Source: CAXNKH01 sp049296795 (GTDB lineage Bacteria; Pseudomonadota; Gammaproteobacteria; Burkholderiales; Burkholderiaceae_C). Taken from it: a stretch of 64,000 nt of DNA. The number at the start of each line of letters is the position of its first letter. Positions within the stretch are counted from its first letter, which is position 1. The stretch lies in contig JBAQTC010000002.1 of assembly GCA_049296795.1 (NCBI GenBank), positions 124,001-188,000 on the forward strand. The letters are read 5' to 3'. The position numbers and the translations under genes were made by a program. The notes beneath the pieces are model-generated. The model made no database searches and was not told where the DNA came from. It saw only the letters and a list, made by a program, of their open reading frames with translations. Positions 17,812-26,047 of the stretch are shown here, piece after piece.

Positions 17812-19032
17812 ATGAATCAACATAAGAAAACGCTCTCCCTGAGTCAGCTCCTGGTCTGTGGGGCTGCCATCGTGACGCTGTCCATGGGCATTCGTCATGG
17901 TTTTGGACTTTGGTTGCAACCGGTCATCCAGAGCCAAAATTGGGACCGCGAAACCTTCGCCTTGGCCATTGCCATTCAAAATTTGTCGTGGGGAATTTTC
18001 AGCATCGTTGCCGGCATGCTGGCGGATCGAATTGGCGCTTTTCGGGTCATCATCGGCGGCTCGTTGCTCTATACCCTGGGTTTGTTCGGCATGTCCCAAG
18101 CGACCACACCACTGCTGTTTTCACTGACAGCAGGGGTCTTGATCGGCATGGCCCAAGCCGGGACCACCTACATCGTCATTTTTGGCGTGATTGGACGCAA
18201 CGTCTCGGCCAACAAACGTTCCATGGCCATGGGCATCGCGGCAGCAGCCGGCTCTTTTGGCCAGTTTTTGATGGTTCCTACCGAAGGCTTTCTGATCAGT
18301 AACTTCGGCTGGCAAACCGCTTTAATGGCCCTGGGTCTGGCAACCCTGCTGATGATCCCTTTGGCCTGGGGCCTGCGCGAACCCGGTTTTGCAGGAGGCA
18401 GCAGCTTTGAACGCGAACAGACCATCACTCAAGCTTTCAGAGAAGCGATTAAGTACCCCAGTTTTCAGTTATTGACTGCCGGTTATTTTGTTTGCGGTTT
18501 CCAAGTGGTGTTCATTGCAGTCCACATGCCGAGCTACCTCAAGGATCACGGCCTGTCGCCCCAAGTCGCCAGCTACGCCCTGGCTTTGATTGGTTTGTTC
18601 AATGTCTTTGGCACTTATGGCGCAGGGCTGCTGGGCCAGAAAATGTTGAAGAAAAATATTCTGGCTTTTATCTACTTTGCCCGCTCGGTGACGATCGTTA
18701 TTTTCTTGCTGGCGCCTTTGACACCCAGTTCGGTCTATATTTTCTCCAGCGTCATGGGCCTGCTGTGGCTGTCCACCGTACCGCCAACCAATGCCACCGT
18801 CGCGCAAATTTTCGGCGTGGCCCATATGTCGATGCTCAGCGGTTTTGTTTTCTTCAGTCACCAAATCGGCTCCTTCATGGGCGTTTGGCTCGGCGGCTTT
18901 CTGTATGACAAAACGGGCAGTTACGACCTGGTTTGGCACATCGCGATTGCCCTTGGCCTGTTTGCAGCCGCTGTGAACCTGCCAATCAAAGAAGCTGCCA
19001 TCGCCAGACTGCGCGCACCTGTGGCGGCCTGA
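17812..19032 (+). CDS. MFS transporter
   Basis: A 406-residue major facilitator protein with about twelve hydrophobic helices. A loop between helices 2 and 3 contains GMLADRIGAFRVIIGG, an A-motif-like sequence, and GFLYDKTGSYDLVW occupies the matching place in the second half. The overall pattern, IRHGFGLWLQPV near the N-terminus and SQNWDRETFALAIAIQNL, resembles oxalate/formate antiporter and monocarboxylate-like members of the superfamily, but the substrate is unknown. ATG 17812 removes 14 unlikely upstream residues. A tiny membrane ORF starts two bases after its stop. Confidence 0.85.
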   Translation: MNQHKKTLSLSQLLVCGAAIVTLSMGIRHGFGLWLQPVIQSQNWDRETFALAIAIQNLSWGIFSIVAGMLADRIGAFRVIIGGSLLYTLGLFGMSQATTPLLFSLTAGVLIGMAQAGTTYIVIFGVIGRNVSANKRSMAMGIAAAAGSFGQFLMVPTEGFLISNFGWQTALMALGLATLLMIPLAWGLREPGFAGGSSFEREQTITQAFREAIKYPSFQLLTAGYFVCGFQVVFIAVHMPSYLKDHGLSPQVASYALALIGLFNVFGTYGAGLLGQKMLKKNILAFIYFARSVTIVIFLLAPLTPSSVYIFSSVMGLLWLSTVPPTNATVAQIFGVAHMSMLSGFVFFSHQIGSFMGVWLGGFLYDKTGSYDLVWHIAIALGLFAAAVNLPIKEAAIARLRAPVAA

Positions 19033-19033
19033 T

Positions 19034-19159
19034 ATGCAAAAACGCCATCTTGCCCTGACTTACGGCCTTGCCGTACTGGTCTTGCTGGCGGTTTTTGCAC
19101 TGTACACCCGTCCTGAATTCCTGCTCAGCCTGGCCGATCAAATCTGGACCTGCTTTTGA
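19034..19159 (+). CDS. Small single-helix membrane protein (41 aa)
   Basis: This short ORF begins MQKRHLALTYGLAVLVLLAV and ends LADQIWTCF. Basic residues 3-5 followed by about 16 hydrophobic residues suggest one transmembrane helix with the N-terminus inside. It starts right after the MFS stop and ends with a TGA that overlaps the TTG start of the methyltransferase (TTGA), so it sits in an operon-like chain with coupling on its downstream side. No function is recognised. It could be only a leader that sets methyltransferase translation, but the clean helix design argues for a real small protein. Confidence 0.6.
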   Translation: MQKRHLALTYGLAVLVLLAVFALYTRPEFLLSLADQIWTCF

Positions 19160-19725
19160 TCCCCGCGAACCACGCTCAGCTGGCGGCTTCAACCTGGGTC
19201 AAGCGCTGGGGCCATCTGGTCGCGCCCAAAGGCAAGGTACTCGACATTGCCTGCGGCAATGGACGTCATATGCAGTGGTTTGCCCAGCAAGGTCACCCGG
19301 TGCTCGGAATAGATCGCAGCGCCGAAGCCCTCACAACCGCAGCCAACTGGGGCCAAACCGTGCTGGCCGACATTGAAAATGCGCCCTGGCCTTTGGTGGC
19401 AGGCGGCCATGCGCAGTTGTTTGACGCGGTGGTGGTGACCAATTACCTCTGGCGCGCCTTGTTCCCTGTGCTGGCACAAAGTCTCGCGCCCGGTGGCATC
19501 CTGATTTATGAGACCTTTAGCCAGGGCAATGAAACCGTAGGTAAACCATCACGTGCAGATTTTTTGCTGCGCCAGTCCGAACTGCTCAGTGCTTTCCCCG
19601 ATCTTGAAGTGCTTGCTTTTGAGCAGGGATTTTTGGAGCAACCTGAACGCTTTGTACAACGACTGGTTGCGGTACGCCCGAATCCGGCGTTGACCGATGC
19701 CGCGCCAGTGCGTTACCGGCTCTAG
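19156..19725 (+). CDS. Class I SAM-dependent methyltransferase
   Basis: A 189-residue Rossmann methyltransferase. Motif I is VLDIACGNGRHMQWF, followed by the acidic ribose-binding residue in VLGIDRSAEAL. NYLWRALFPVLAQSLAPGGILIYETFS gives motifs IV-VI, and ETFSQGNETVGKPSRADFLLR is typical of a TehB/Tam-like group common in Burkholderiales. The substrate cannot be named. The start is TTG at 19156, coupled to the tiny membrane ORF; no in-frame ATG lies before motif I. It runs in the same direction as dapA, 34 bases upstream of it. Confidence 0.82.
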   Translation: MIPANHAQLAASTWVKRWGHLVAPKGKVLDIACGNGRHMQWFAQQGHPVLGIDRSAEALTTAANWGQTVLADIENAPWPLVAGGHAQLFDAVVVTNYLWRALFPVLAQSLAPGGILIYETFSQGNETVGKPSRADFLLRQSELLSAFPDLEVLAFEQGFLEQPERFVQRLVAVRPNPALTDAAPVRYRL

Positions 19726-19759
19726 TTAAAATGCGACATTACCGTTTTATTGTTCGGCC

Positions 19760-20653
19760 ATGACAAACACAAGCAGCTCCATTTCTGGCAGCATCGTCGC
19801 GCTGGTTACCCCCATGTTGCCCGATGGCAGCGTCGATTACCCAACTTTGCGAAAATTGATCGATTGGCATATTGCTGAAGGGACCGATTGCATAGGCGTA
19901 GTCGGCACTACCGGTGAATCGCCCACGGTCAACGTCCAGGAACATTGCGAAATCATTCGGACTTCGGTCGAGCAAGCCAGAGGTCGCGTGCCGATCATGG
20001 CCGGTTGTGGTGCCAATTCAACAGCTGAAGCGATCGAGTTGACCCGATTTGCCAAAGAAGTCGGTGCCAATTGCCAGCTGCAGGTTGTTCCCTACTACAA
20101 CAAGCCAACGCAAGAAGGACAGTACCAGCATTTCAAATCGATTGCCGAAGCGGTTGATCTGCCCATGGTGCTGTACAACGTCCCAGGCCGTACTGTGGCC
20201 GATATGGCACACGACACGGTGCTGCGCCTGGCTCAAGTCCCGGGCATTTTCGGTATCAAGGAAGCCACCGGCAATATCGAACGCGCCCAGTGGTTGATCC
20301 GTGAAGTCCCCCAAGGTTTTGCCGTTTACTCTGGCGATGACCCGACTGCCGTGGCTTTGATGCTGTGCGGCGGCCAGGGCAATGTGAGCGTCAGCGCCAA
20401 CGTTGCGCCGCGGCTGATGCACGAACTCTGCGTTGCTGCCATGGCGGGACAGGTGCAACGCGCCATGGAGATCCAGATGAAACTGTTGCCGCTGCACAAA
20501 AATCTCTTTATCGAACCCAACCCCATTCCGGTAAAGTGGGCCATGGCGCGCATGGGCTTGTGCGCGGACACACTGCGCTTGCCCATGACCCCTTTGAGCC
20601 CAGGCAACCAAGGTGTGCTGCAAGCCACTTTGCAGTCCGTCGGCCTGATTTAA
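19760..20653 (+). CDS. dapA: 4-hydroxy-tetrahydrodipicolinate synthase
   Basis: DapA condenses pyruvate with aspartate semialdehyde, the first committed step to diaminopimelate and lysine. The 297-residue TIM barrel has GVVGTTGESPTV (pyruvate-binding TT pair), YNVPGRT with the catalytic Tyr, and FGIKEATGN carrying the Schiff-base Lys. GNVSVSANVAPRLMHELC and EPNPIPVKWAM complete the family pattern. ATG 19760 is preceded by a short gap after the methyltransferase. bamC follows after 53 bases, the same order as in E. coli. Confidence 0.95.
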   Translation: MTNTSSSISGSIVALVTPMLPDGSVDYPTLRKLIDWHIAEGTDCIGVVGTTGESPTVNVQEHCEIIRTSVEQARGRVPIMAGCGANSTAEAIELTRFAKEVGANCQLQVVPYYNKPTQEGQYQHFKSIAEAVDLPMVLYNVPGRTVADMAHDTVLRLAQVPGIFGIKEATGNIERAQWLIREVPQGFAVYSGDDPTAVALMLCGGQGNVSVSANVAPRLMHELCVAAMAGQVQRAMEIQMKLLPLHKNLFIEPNPIPVKWAMARMGLCADTLRLPMTPLSPGNQGVLQATLQSVGLI

Positions 20654-20706
20654 GTCGATTTTCGACCCCGTTTTTACCCCTCACTTTTGTTACCAGGGAT
20701 TTTTTC

Positions 20707-21789
20707 GTGAACTACTTTTTCAAAGTCACTTTACTGGGCTGCGCCCTGGGCTTGTCGGCCTGCACCGTTTTGGAGAGTGAAAAAATCAACTACAAAAGCG
20801 CGGGCAAAGCGCCATCGCTCGACGTCCCGCCCGACTTAACCCAGCTCTCCAAAGACAACCGTTACGCCACACCTGGTGCACCAGTGAGCGCCTCTGCTTA
20901 CAGTGCGGGACAAGCTTCCGCAGTAGGCACGATGACGGCCGTGAATAGCATTGGCGATGTGCGCATCGAGCGCGCAGGCAACCAACGCTGGCTGGTGATC
21001 AACCGGTCTAGCGACCAGCTCTGGGCTCCGGTGAAAGACTTCTGGCAGGAGAATGGTTTTCTGCTGACGCTAGACCAAGCCAATCTGGGCATCATGGAAA
21101 CCGACTGGGCTGAAAATAGAGCCAAGATTCCACAGGATTTCATTCGCAATACCCTGGGTAAGCTGCTCGATGGGCTGTACTCCACCGGTGAGCGCGACAA
21201 ATTTCGTACCCGACTGGAGCGCAACGCCAGTGGCGGCACCGAAATCTACATCAGCCACCGTGGCATGGCCGAGGTCTATACCAGTGCCGCCAAAGACAAG
21301 ACCGTGTGGCAACCTCGAGCGGTCGACCCCGAACTCGAAGTCGAGTTTTTACGGCGCTTGATGCTCAAACTAGGTATGTCACTAGAGCAGTCCAAGTCTC
21401 TGGTTGCGCCAAGCGCCAGCAAAACGATTTCACGCATCACCAGCGTCAGCGGCCAGCCTATGCTGCAAATCGACGAGGGATTTGATCGGGCCTGGCGTCG
21501 TGTCGGCCTGTCACTGGACCGCACCGGCTTCACAGTAGAAGACCGTGATCGGGCGCAAGGAGTTTATTTTGTGCGTTATGTCGCACCCAATGTCGACAAG
21601 AGCGAACCGGGTTTCTTTAGCAAACTGTTCAGCAGCAGCCCCACTGCCAGTGGGCTACTGAAATACCGCATCGTTCTGCGCAGCCAAGCTGAGGCCACGA
21701 CGATCTCGATTCTTGACAGCGACGGCAAGCCCGCGCCATCTGAAAATGCCCAGCGTATTGTCAAGGTGCTGGCTGAAGACCTTAAGTAA
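20707..21789 (+). CDS. bamC: Outer membrane assembly lipoprotein BamC
   Basis: BamC is an accessory lipoprotein of the BAM complex that inserts beta-barrel proteins into the outer membrane. From GTG 20707 the 360-residue product has a lipoprotein signal with lipobox LSAC (Cys19 area). It then has an unstructured stretch, SLDVPPDLTQLSKDNRY, that in BamC covers BamD, and two helix-grip domains, the second beginning near LQIDEGFDRAWRRVGLSLDR. A longer in-frame reading into dapA is open but lacks any signal. Linkage to dapA is the classic dapA-bamC arrangement. The 3' end borders a transposase relic. Confidence 0.9.
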   Translation: MNYFFKVTLLGCALGLSACTVLESEKINYKSAGKAPSLDVPPDLTQLSKDNRYATPGAPVSASAYSAGQASAVGTMTAVNSIGDVRIERAGNQRWLVINRSSDQLWAPVKDFWQENGFLLTLDQANLGIMETDWAENRAKIPQDFIRNTLGKLLDGLYSTGERDKFRTRLERNASGGTEIYISHRGMAEVYTSAAKDKTVWQPRAVDPELEVEFLRRLMLKLGMSLEQSKSLVAPSASKTISRITSVSGQPMLQIDEGFDRAWRRVGLSLDRTGFTVEDRDRAQGVYFVRYVAPNVDKSEPGFFSKLFSSSPTASGLLKYRIVLRSQAEATTISILDSDGKPAPSENAQRIVKVLAEDLK

Positions 21790-21799
21790 AAGCCGGATG

Positions 21800-22085
21800 G
21801 GTCTGACACAAGACACCTCCGAATAACGTAGGGCAAACAGGGCAAGATTCAAATCAAGGGAGGCGACCGGAAACTGAACCGTGCTCTTGACCAGCTTTTT
21901 GTAGCAAGTCTTGCGATAACCAAACCGCTGCTGGATCACCCGCACCGGGTTTTCCAGCTTAGACCGGATGCCGACCTTGAGCTTTTTGAATTGCCAATAA
22001 GCTGATTAACCAGCGTGGTTTTACCCGGGGTCTGGCGTTTGCCGTACGTCATGGCAAGGTGAACCATGGCTGACACATGAGTCCA
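21800..22085 (-). pseudogene. Decayed IS5-like transposase, C-terminal remnant
   Basis: Read on the minus strand, the stretch encodes WTHVSAMVHLAMTYGKRQTP, then after a frame change KVGIRSKLENPVRVIQQRFG and YRKTCYKKLVKSTVQ. These match the C-terminal region of IS5-family DDE transposases, where a basic segment precedes the conserved E (here in SKLENP), followed by the FGYxKxxYxGLxKNxxQ pattern. A frameshift, an in-frame stop and loss of the rest of the gene show it is dead. The remainder of the 441-base gap (to 22230) shows no other gene. No terminal inverted repeats or target duplication were recognised. Confidence 0.65.
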
Positions 22086-22230
22086 ATTGGGGCCGCAACC
22101 CCATCCCATATACAGGGGATGTTCAGGCCTCGCTTGTTACACGAAAATCAAAACGGTTCAGGGCCTATACCCTAAGGAATAGCTGGGTTTTCCAGACATA
22201 CCCAGTGAATTAAATTCACAAGGCAAACAA

Positions 22231-23430
22231 ATGAAGACAACCGGTTTAAATTGGGTGACATCGGTTTTTAGTCCGCCACGTTACAGCGAGAGCGTTACAG
22301 CGAAACCAGCGAGAAATCCCATAGCAGGCCCGCGCACCATCTTCTTTGGGCTGCTGCTCGTCGTATCGACGCCCGGATTTGCCGACCACTTTCCGGCAAA
22401 GCTGTATCTTCAGGCATCGAACCTGCCGGGCAGGACCTATGCCGATCTGGCTCCCGCCAAGACCGTGCGCGCTCTTCCCGAGTACCCGCGCGAGAAGGTC
22501 GACCCGGGAATCCTGCGCCAGGCCAAGGATTTCCTCGGCAACGGCCATGCGTTTTCCCTGATCCTGATGCAGGACGGCCAGATCGTCTTCGAGGGTTACG
22601 CCAACGATGCCGGTGCGGCATCGAAGCTGTTGACGATGTCGGCGAGCAAATCGATGACTTCGCTTGCGATAGGCGAAGCCCTGTGCGCAGGCAAGATCCG
22701 CGATCTGGATGAAATCGCGCAAAGCTATGCGCCTTCGCTGCGGGATACGGCGTACGGTCGATCGAGCGTGGCGAACCTGCTCAAGATGGCGAGCGGCGCG
22801 CTTGACCCGGGCGATTCTGATGGTGTCCATTCGTATGAGGACTTGGGCAGGATGACCAAGGGCGAGTTGACGATCCTGGACCTGATCCGCAAGTACGGCA
22901 GCCAGCACAGTATTTTCGGCAGTCCGGTCAAGGCTGGGGAGCGCTATGCCTACAACAACCTCGACACCGAGGCACTGGGGAAGGTCATCGAGGAGGCAAC
23001 CGGGATATCTCTCCCACGCTGGTTCGAAGTCACGGTATGGCAGAAGGCCGGCGCGGAGGCGCCGGCTCGCTGGCAATCCGACCATAAAGGCTCGGCGATC
23101 GCGGCGTATGGCATGAACCTCATTACGCGCGATTTTGCGCGCATCGGACAGTACGCCATGGATCAGCTGTCCGGCAGGGCGGGCGATGGTTGCATGGCCG
23201 CATATCTCAAGGCTGCGGGCTCGAAAAAAATATCCAGGCAGTCGCGCATTACGCCCGCGTACGGCTATCAGTTCCCTGTCGATGTCAATGGCAAGCCGTG
23301 GATGTACGGCCACGGCGGGCAGATGATCGGCATGAATCCGGAGACCGGCAAACTGCTGGTGACGATGGGGTACCGCGGGGCGTTCGGCGCAGCCCACAGT
23401 CTCTTCAACGACTGGGCACTGAAGCCGTAG
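22231..23430 (+). CDS. Serine hydrolase, beta-lactamase class C / 6-aminohexanoate-dimer hydrolase type
   Basis: A 399-residue member of the serine beta-lactamase superfamily. The nucleophile motif SxxK is SASK at residues 137-140, YxN occurs in YAYNNLDTEALG, and the third motif is likely HGG in GHGGQMIG. The sequence SASKSMTSLAIGEALCAGKI is typical of esterases and EstB/NylB-like enzymes rather than clinical beta-lactamases. About 35 residues precede a hydrophobic stretch (TIFFGLLLVVSTPGFA) that would serve as an export signal, an unusually long N-region. It lies directly beside a dead transposase and outside any operon, which suggests horizontal gain. Confidence 0.8.
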   Translation: MKTTGLNWVTSVFSPPRYSESVTAKPARNPIAGPRTIFFGLLLVVSTPGFADHFPAKLYLQASNLPGRTYADLAPAKTVRALPEYPREKVDPGILRQAKDFLGNGHAFSLILMQDGQIVFEGYANDAGAASKLLTMSASKSMTSLAIGEALCAGKIRDLDEIAQSYAPSLRDTAYGRSSVANLLKMASGALDPGDSDGVHSYEDLGRMTKGELTILDLIRKYGSQHSIFGSPVKAGERYAYNNLDTEALGKVIEEATGISLPRWFEVTVWQKAGAEAPARWQSDHKGSAIAAYGMNLITRDFARIGQYAMDQLSGRAGDGCMAAYLKAAGSKKISRQSRITPAYGYQFPVDVNGKPWMYGHGGQMIGMNPETGKLLVTMGYRGAFGAAHSLFNDWALKP

Positions 23431-23473
23431 CCTAGAGACCCCCATACCCCATTCACTCACTTGCGTGAGCCAT

Positions 23474-23502
23474 AAAAAAAGCCACCTCAAGGTGGCTTTT
23501 TT
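23474..23502. terminator. Bidirectional intrinsic terminator
   Basis: An A-run, GCCACC, loop TCAA, GGTGGC and a T-run form a perfect symmetrical terminator between the convergent serine hydrolase and the small lipoprotein gene. It can work in both directions. Confidence 0.9.
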
Positions 23503-23542
23503 GCTTCAGGACCCTGAAGTCCTGACTGCGCTGAACTGCAAA

Positions 23543-23749
23543 TTACTTTGCAGCAGGAGCGGCAGGTGCAGCGGCCGGAGCAGCAGCAGGTGCAGCGGCG
23601 GCGGGGGCAGCAGCATCAGCAGGCGCAGCAGCTGGCGCAGGTGCGGCAGCAGGTGCTGGAGCGGGAGCAGGAGCCGGCTCTTCTTTTTTGCCACAAGCGG
23701 CCAGAGCAGCGGCAGCGATAACAGCGGCCAAAACGAGAGATTTATTCAT
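23543..23749 (-). CDS. Small Ala/Pro-rich lipoprotein
   Basis: A 68-residue protein: signal peptide MNKSLVLAAVIAAAALAAC with lipobox LAAC, then GKKEEPAPAPAPAPAA and a low-complexity tail made almost only of Ala and Pro, ending in Lys. The mature part would be a flexible acylated tether in the periplasm or outer membrane. Its codons are highly repetitive (GCAGC-type runs). AAGG precedes ATG 23749, a TATAAT lies 100 bases upstream and a strong terminator follows, so it is an independently expressed unit. Function is unknown; related tiny alanine-rich lipoproteins are common in Burkholderiales. Confidence 0.72.
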   Translation of the reverse strand: MNKSLVLAAVIAAAALAACGKKEEPAPAPAPAPAAAPAPAAAPADAAAPAAAAPAAAPAAAPAAPAAK

Positions 23750-23849
23750 TTGAAATACCTTGTGAAGTGAAACAATTTCCGGAATTTGTCAGCACAGAAA
23801 CCTGCGTTGACCAAGCAATACGATTCATTCTCGCCTTGCTCAGCGCCGA

Positions 23850-23855
23850 ATTATA
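23850..23855 (-). promoter_or_regulatory. Possible -10 element for the small lipoprotein
   Basis: On the minus strand this is a perfect TATAAT, about 100 bases before the lipoprotein ATG and just past the stop of the cupin gene. The -35 region is poor, so the call rests on the -10 and on position. Confidence 0.35.
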
Positions 23856-23877
23856 GGGTGAAACCCCAGGCCCTGTT

Positions 23878-25005
23878 TTAACCGCGCGGATGGACCCATC
23901 CCGCTTCGCACCACGCACTCAAAACCGCAAACGCCTGAGCTCCCAAGTCTGCGCAATCTGAGGCATGGATTTGACGCTGATCGGCCAGCTTGCGCAACAG
24001 CATGGCATCGCGACCACTGGCGCGAAAACCTTCGCCATTGATGAAAATGTAGCTGTCGTCATACATCATGCGGCTGCGGCGATCCAACACCACGCCCAGC
24101 CTGGTAGCAGGCGCGCTGCCTTCCTCAAACCAAACATTTGATTTGGGCTCAGTCAGGTACTCCCCCAAAGCCAAGGGCAAGGCCTGTGGGTTTTCCAATA
24201 CCGATTGCAAAGCCTCGCGTGCAAATTTTTCCAGCTGTTGCGGAATTCCGGCTGAGCCCGACACCGCCGCTTGTAACGGATCACGGTACAGCTTGGAAGC
24301 TGATTCGTCCTGCGCCTCTTCGGCCAACCGCTGCAATAACTCTCGCGCCAGCTCGGCTTGGCGCGGGGCACGAAAACCAATCGAATACGTCATGCACTCG
24401 CCCAAGGCCACGCCCTCATGGGCATAACGCGGCGGCAGGTACAACATGTCACCCGGCTCCAACACAAACTCCTGTTCCGGTTCAAAATTTTCCAGGATTT
24501 TGAGTGGCACATCAGCTTGCAAACTCAAGTCCTTCTGGCGGCCAATGCGCCAACGGCGCTGGCCATGGGCTTGCAAAAGGAATACGTCGTAGCTGTCAAA
24601 GTGCGGCCCTACCCCGCCCCCATCGGATGCATAGCTGATCATTAAATCATCGAGCCTGGCATCTGGAACAAAACGAAATTTCTGTAACAACTGGTGTACA
24701 CCGTCGTGGTGCAAATCAACCCCTTGCACCAACAAAGTCCAACCCGCCTGCTTCAAGCTCGGCAAGCTGCGCCGAGCCACTGGGCCGTGCTTCATTCGCC
24801 AAGGAACAGCCCCGCTTGGTTGTTGTAGCAGTCTCGACTCGACTCCGTCGCGCGAAGCCAGCTCAAACAAGTCACTGCGACTGAGCAAGGGGCTGAAATC
24901 GGCAACGGCCTGGCGCACCAACAAGGGCTTTTTCTGCCAGTGGCGTTTCATGAATTGCTGGGGGCTCAGCCCGCCCAGCAGGGGTAATGCTTGGTCAATA
25001 TCCAT
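23878..25005 (-). CDS. roxA: JmjC-type cupin oxygenase, RoxA/YcfD-like ribosomal arginine hydroxylase
   Basis: A 375-residue 2-oxoglutarate- and iron-dependent oxygenase. In E. coli the homologue (YcfD/RoxA) hydroxylates an Arg of ribosomal protein L16. LPLLGGLSPQQFMKRHWQKKPLLVRQA is the family opening. The metal ligands appear in VGPHFDSYDVFLLQAHGQRRW (HxD) and the second His in LYLPPRYAHEGVAL. A winged-helix-like C-terminal region follows with FINGEGFRASGRDAMLLRKLAD. ATG 25005 is 17 bases from the divergent SlyD-like start. The exact protein substrate here is inferred from family membership. Confidence 0.85.
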   Translation of the reverse strand: MDIDQALPLLGGLSPQQFMKRHWQKKPLLVRQAVADFSPLLSRSDLFELASRDGVESRLLQQPSGAVPWRMKHGPVARRSLPSLKQAGWTLLVQGVDLHHDGVHQLLQKFRFVPDARLDDLMISYASDGGGVGPHFDSYDVFLLQAHGQRRWRIGRQKDLSLQADVPLKILENFEPEQEFVLEPGDMLYLPPRYAHEGVALGECMTYSIGFRAPRQAELARELLQRLAEEAQDESASKLYRDPLQAAVSGSAGIPQQLEKFAREALQSVLENPQALPLALGEYLTEPKSNVWFEEGSAPATRLGVVLDRRSRMMYDDSYIFINGEGFRASGRDAMLLRKLADQRQIHASDCADLGAQAFAVLSAWCEAGWVHPRG

Positions 25006-25022
25006 TCTGCGACAATTCTCCC

Positions 25023-25556
25023 ATGGAAATTTCTCAACATTGTGTGGTCGCTTTGACCTGGACGCTCAAGGACACGCTGGGCGAAGAACTCGACATTTTG
25101 GATGAACCCGTTGAGTTTCTGATGGGTGGCGATGATCTTTTTAAAAAAATCGAAGAAGCCTTGATGGGCCACGAAGCCGGTGCCAGCGTTGCCCTGCAAC
25201 TCGAGCCTGAGGAAGCTTTTGGTGATTTCAATGACCAGCTGCTCTTTTTGGAACCCCGATCCTTGTTTCCGGCCGATCTGGAAGAAGGCCTGACTTTTGA
25301 GGGCAGCGCTCTGCCCGCCGGTTGCAACGCTTTGGCGCCTAAAGACGCCCTGTACACGGTCACCGACATTTATCCCGATCACGTGGTTCTCGACGGCAAT
25401 CACCCCCTGGCCGGAATAGCGATACGCCTGAGCCTGAAAGTGCATTCGGTACGTCAAGCCAGCGAGGATGAAATCGCGAAAGGCTCGGCCGGAACCGGTT
25501 TTTTCAGGGTGGTTCCGCTGCACAGTACTGCACCGGGCAGCGACAGCCTGCACTAA
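25023..25556 (+). CDS. slyD: FKBP-type peptidyl-prolyl isomerase, SlyD-like
   Basis: A 177-residue prolyl isomerase and chaperone. Features are the N-terminal strand VVALTWTLKDTLGEELD, the FLMGGDDLFKKIEEALMGHEAG segment, LEPEEAFGDFNDQLLFLEPRSLFP at the insert-in-flap domain, and DGNHPLAGIAIRLSLKVHSVR at the C-terminal half. Unlike E. coli SlyD it has no Cys/His-rich metal-binding tail, so a nickel role is unlikely. The ATG at 25023 gives the correct start; the open frame upstream overlaps the divergent cupin gene. It converges on dut. Confidence 0.88.
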   Translation: MEISQHCVVALTWTLKDTLGEELDILDEPVEFLMGGDDLFKKIEEALMGHEAGASVALQLEPEEAFGDFNDQLLFLEPRSLFPADLEEGLTFEGSALPAGCNALAPKDALYTVTDIYPDHVVLDGNHPLAGIAIRLSLKVHSVRQASEDEIAKGSAGTGFFRVVPLHSTAPGSDSLH

Positions 25557-25597
25557 AACCGCCACAGCGGCTGAGTTCGTAGCCAGAACTCCAGCTG

Positions 25598-26047
25598 TCA
25601 GGCTTTTCCGGTCGAGCCGTAACCGCCTTCGCCACGCTTGCTGGCCGGAAATTCGTTCACCACATTGAACTGAGCTTGCACCACGGGCACGATCACCAGT
25701 TGGGCGATCCGCTCCATCGGTTCGATGGTGAATGCCACATCGCTGCGATTCCAAGCACTGACCATCAGTTGGCCCTGGTAATCCGAATCAATGAGGCCTA
25801 CCAAATTACCCAGCACAATGCCGTGCTTGTGGCCCAGACCGGAGCGCGGCAGGATCATGGCGGCAAAACCCGGATCTTGCAAATAAATCGCAATCCCGGT
25901 GGGCACCAGCTTCCAGGCATTGGGTTGCAAGGTCAGCGCTTGGTCCAAGCAGGCCCTCAAATCCAGACCAGCGCTGCCAGGCGTGGCGTAGCTCGGCAAC
26001 TGATCGGCCATGCGCGGATCGATGATTTTGACGTCAATGTTCATCAT
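25598..26047 (-). CDS. dut: Deoxyuridine 5'-triphosphate nucleotidohydrolase
   Basis: dUTPase cleaves dUTP to dUMP and pyrophosphate, keeping uracil out of DNA and feeding thymidylate synthesis. All five trimeric dUTPase motifs are visible in the 149 residues: GSAGLDLRA, LPRSGLGHKHGIVLGN, GLIDSDYQGQL with the catalytic Asp, ERIAQLV, and the C-terminal RGEGGYGSTGK that closes over the active site. Two tandem ATG codons (26047 and 26044) are possible; the first overlaps the coaBC stop. The coaBC-dut order is widely conserved. Confidence 0.95.
   Translation of the reverse strand: MMNIDVKIIDPRMADQLPSYATPGSAGLDLRACLDQALTLQPNAWKLVPTGIAIYLQDPGFAAMILPRSGLGHKHGIVLGNLVGLIDSDYQGQLMVSAWNRSDVAFTIEPMERIAQLVIVPVVQAQFNVVNEFPASKRGEGGYGSTGKA

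Noticed and set aside
22246..23490. A 414-codon minus-strand open frame opposite the serine hydrolase.
   Set aside because: The plus strand carries the complete SxxK, YxN and HGG set and an export signal; the antisense product is Arg-rich and lacks any family motif. It is a shadow of high third-position GC.
23465..23770. A Ser/Arg/Gly-rich plus-strand ORF opposite the small lipoprotein.
   Set aside because: It is the complement of the Ala/Pro codon repeats; the minus strand has a signal peptide, lipobox and ribosome binding site.
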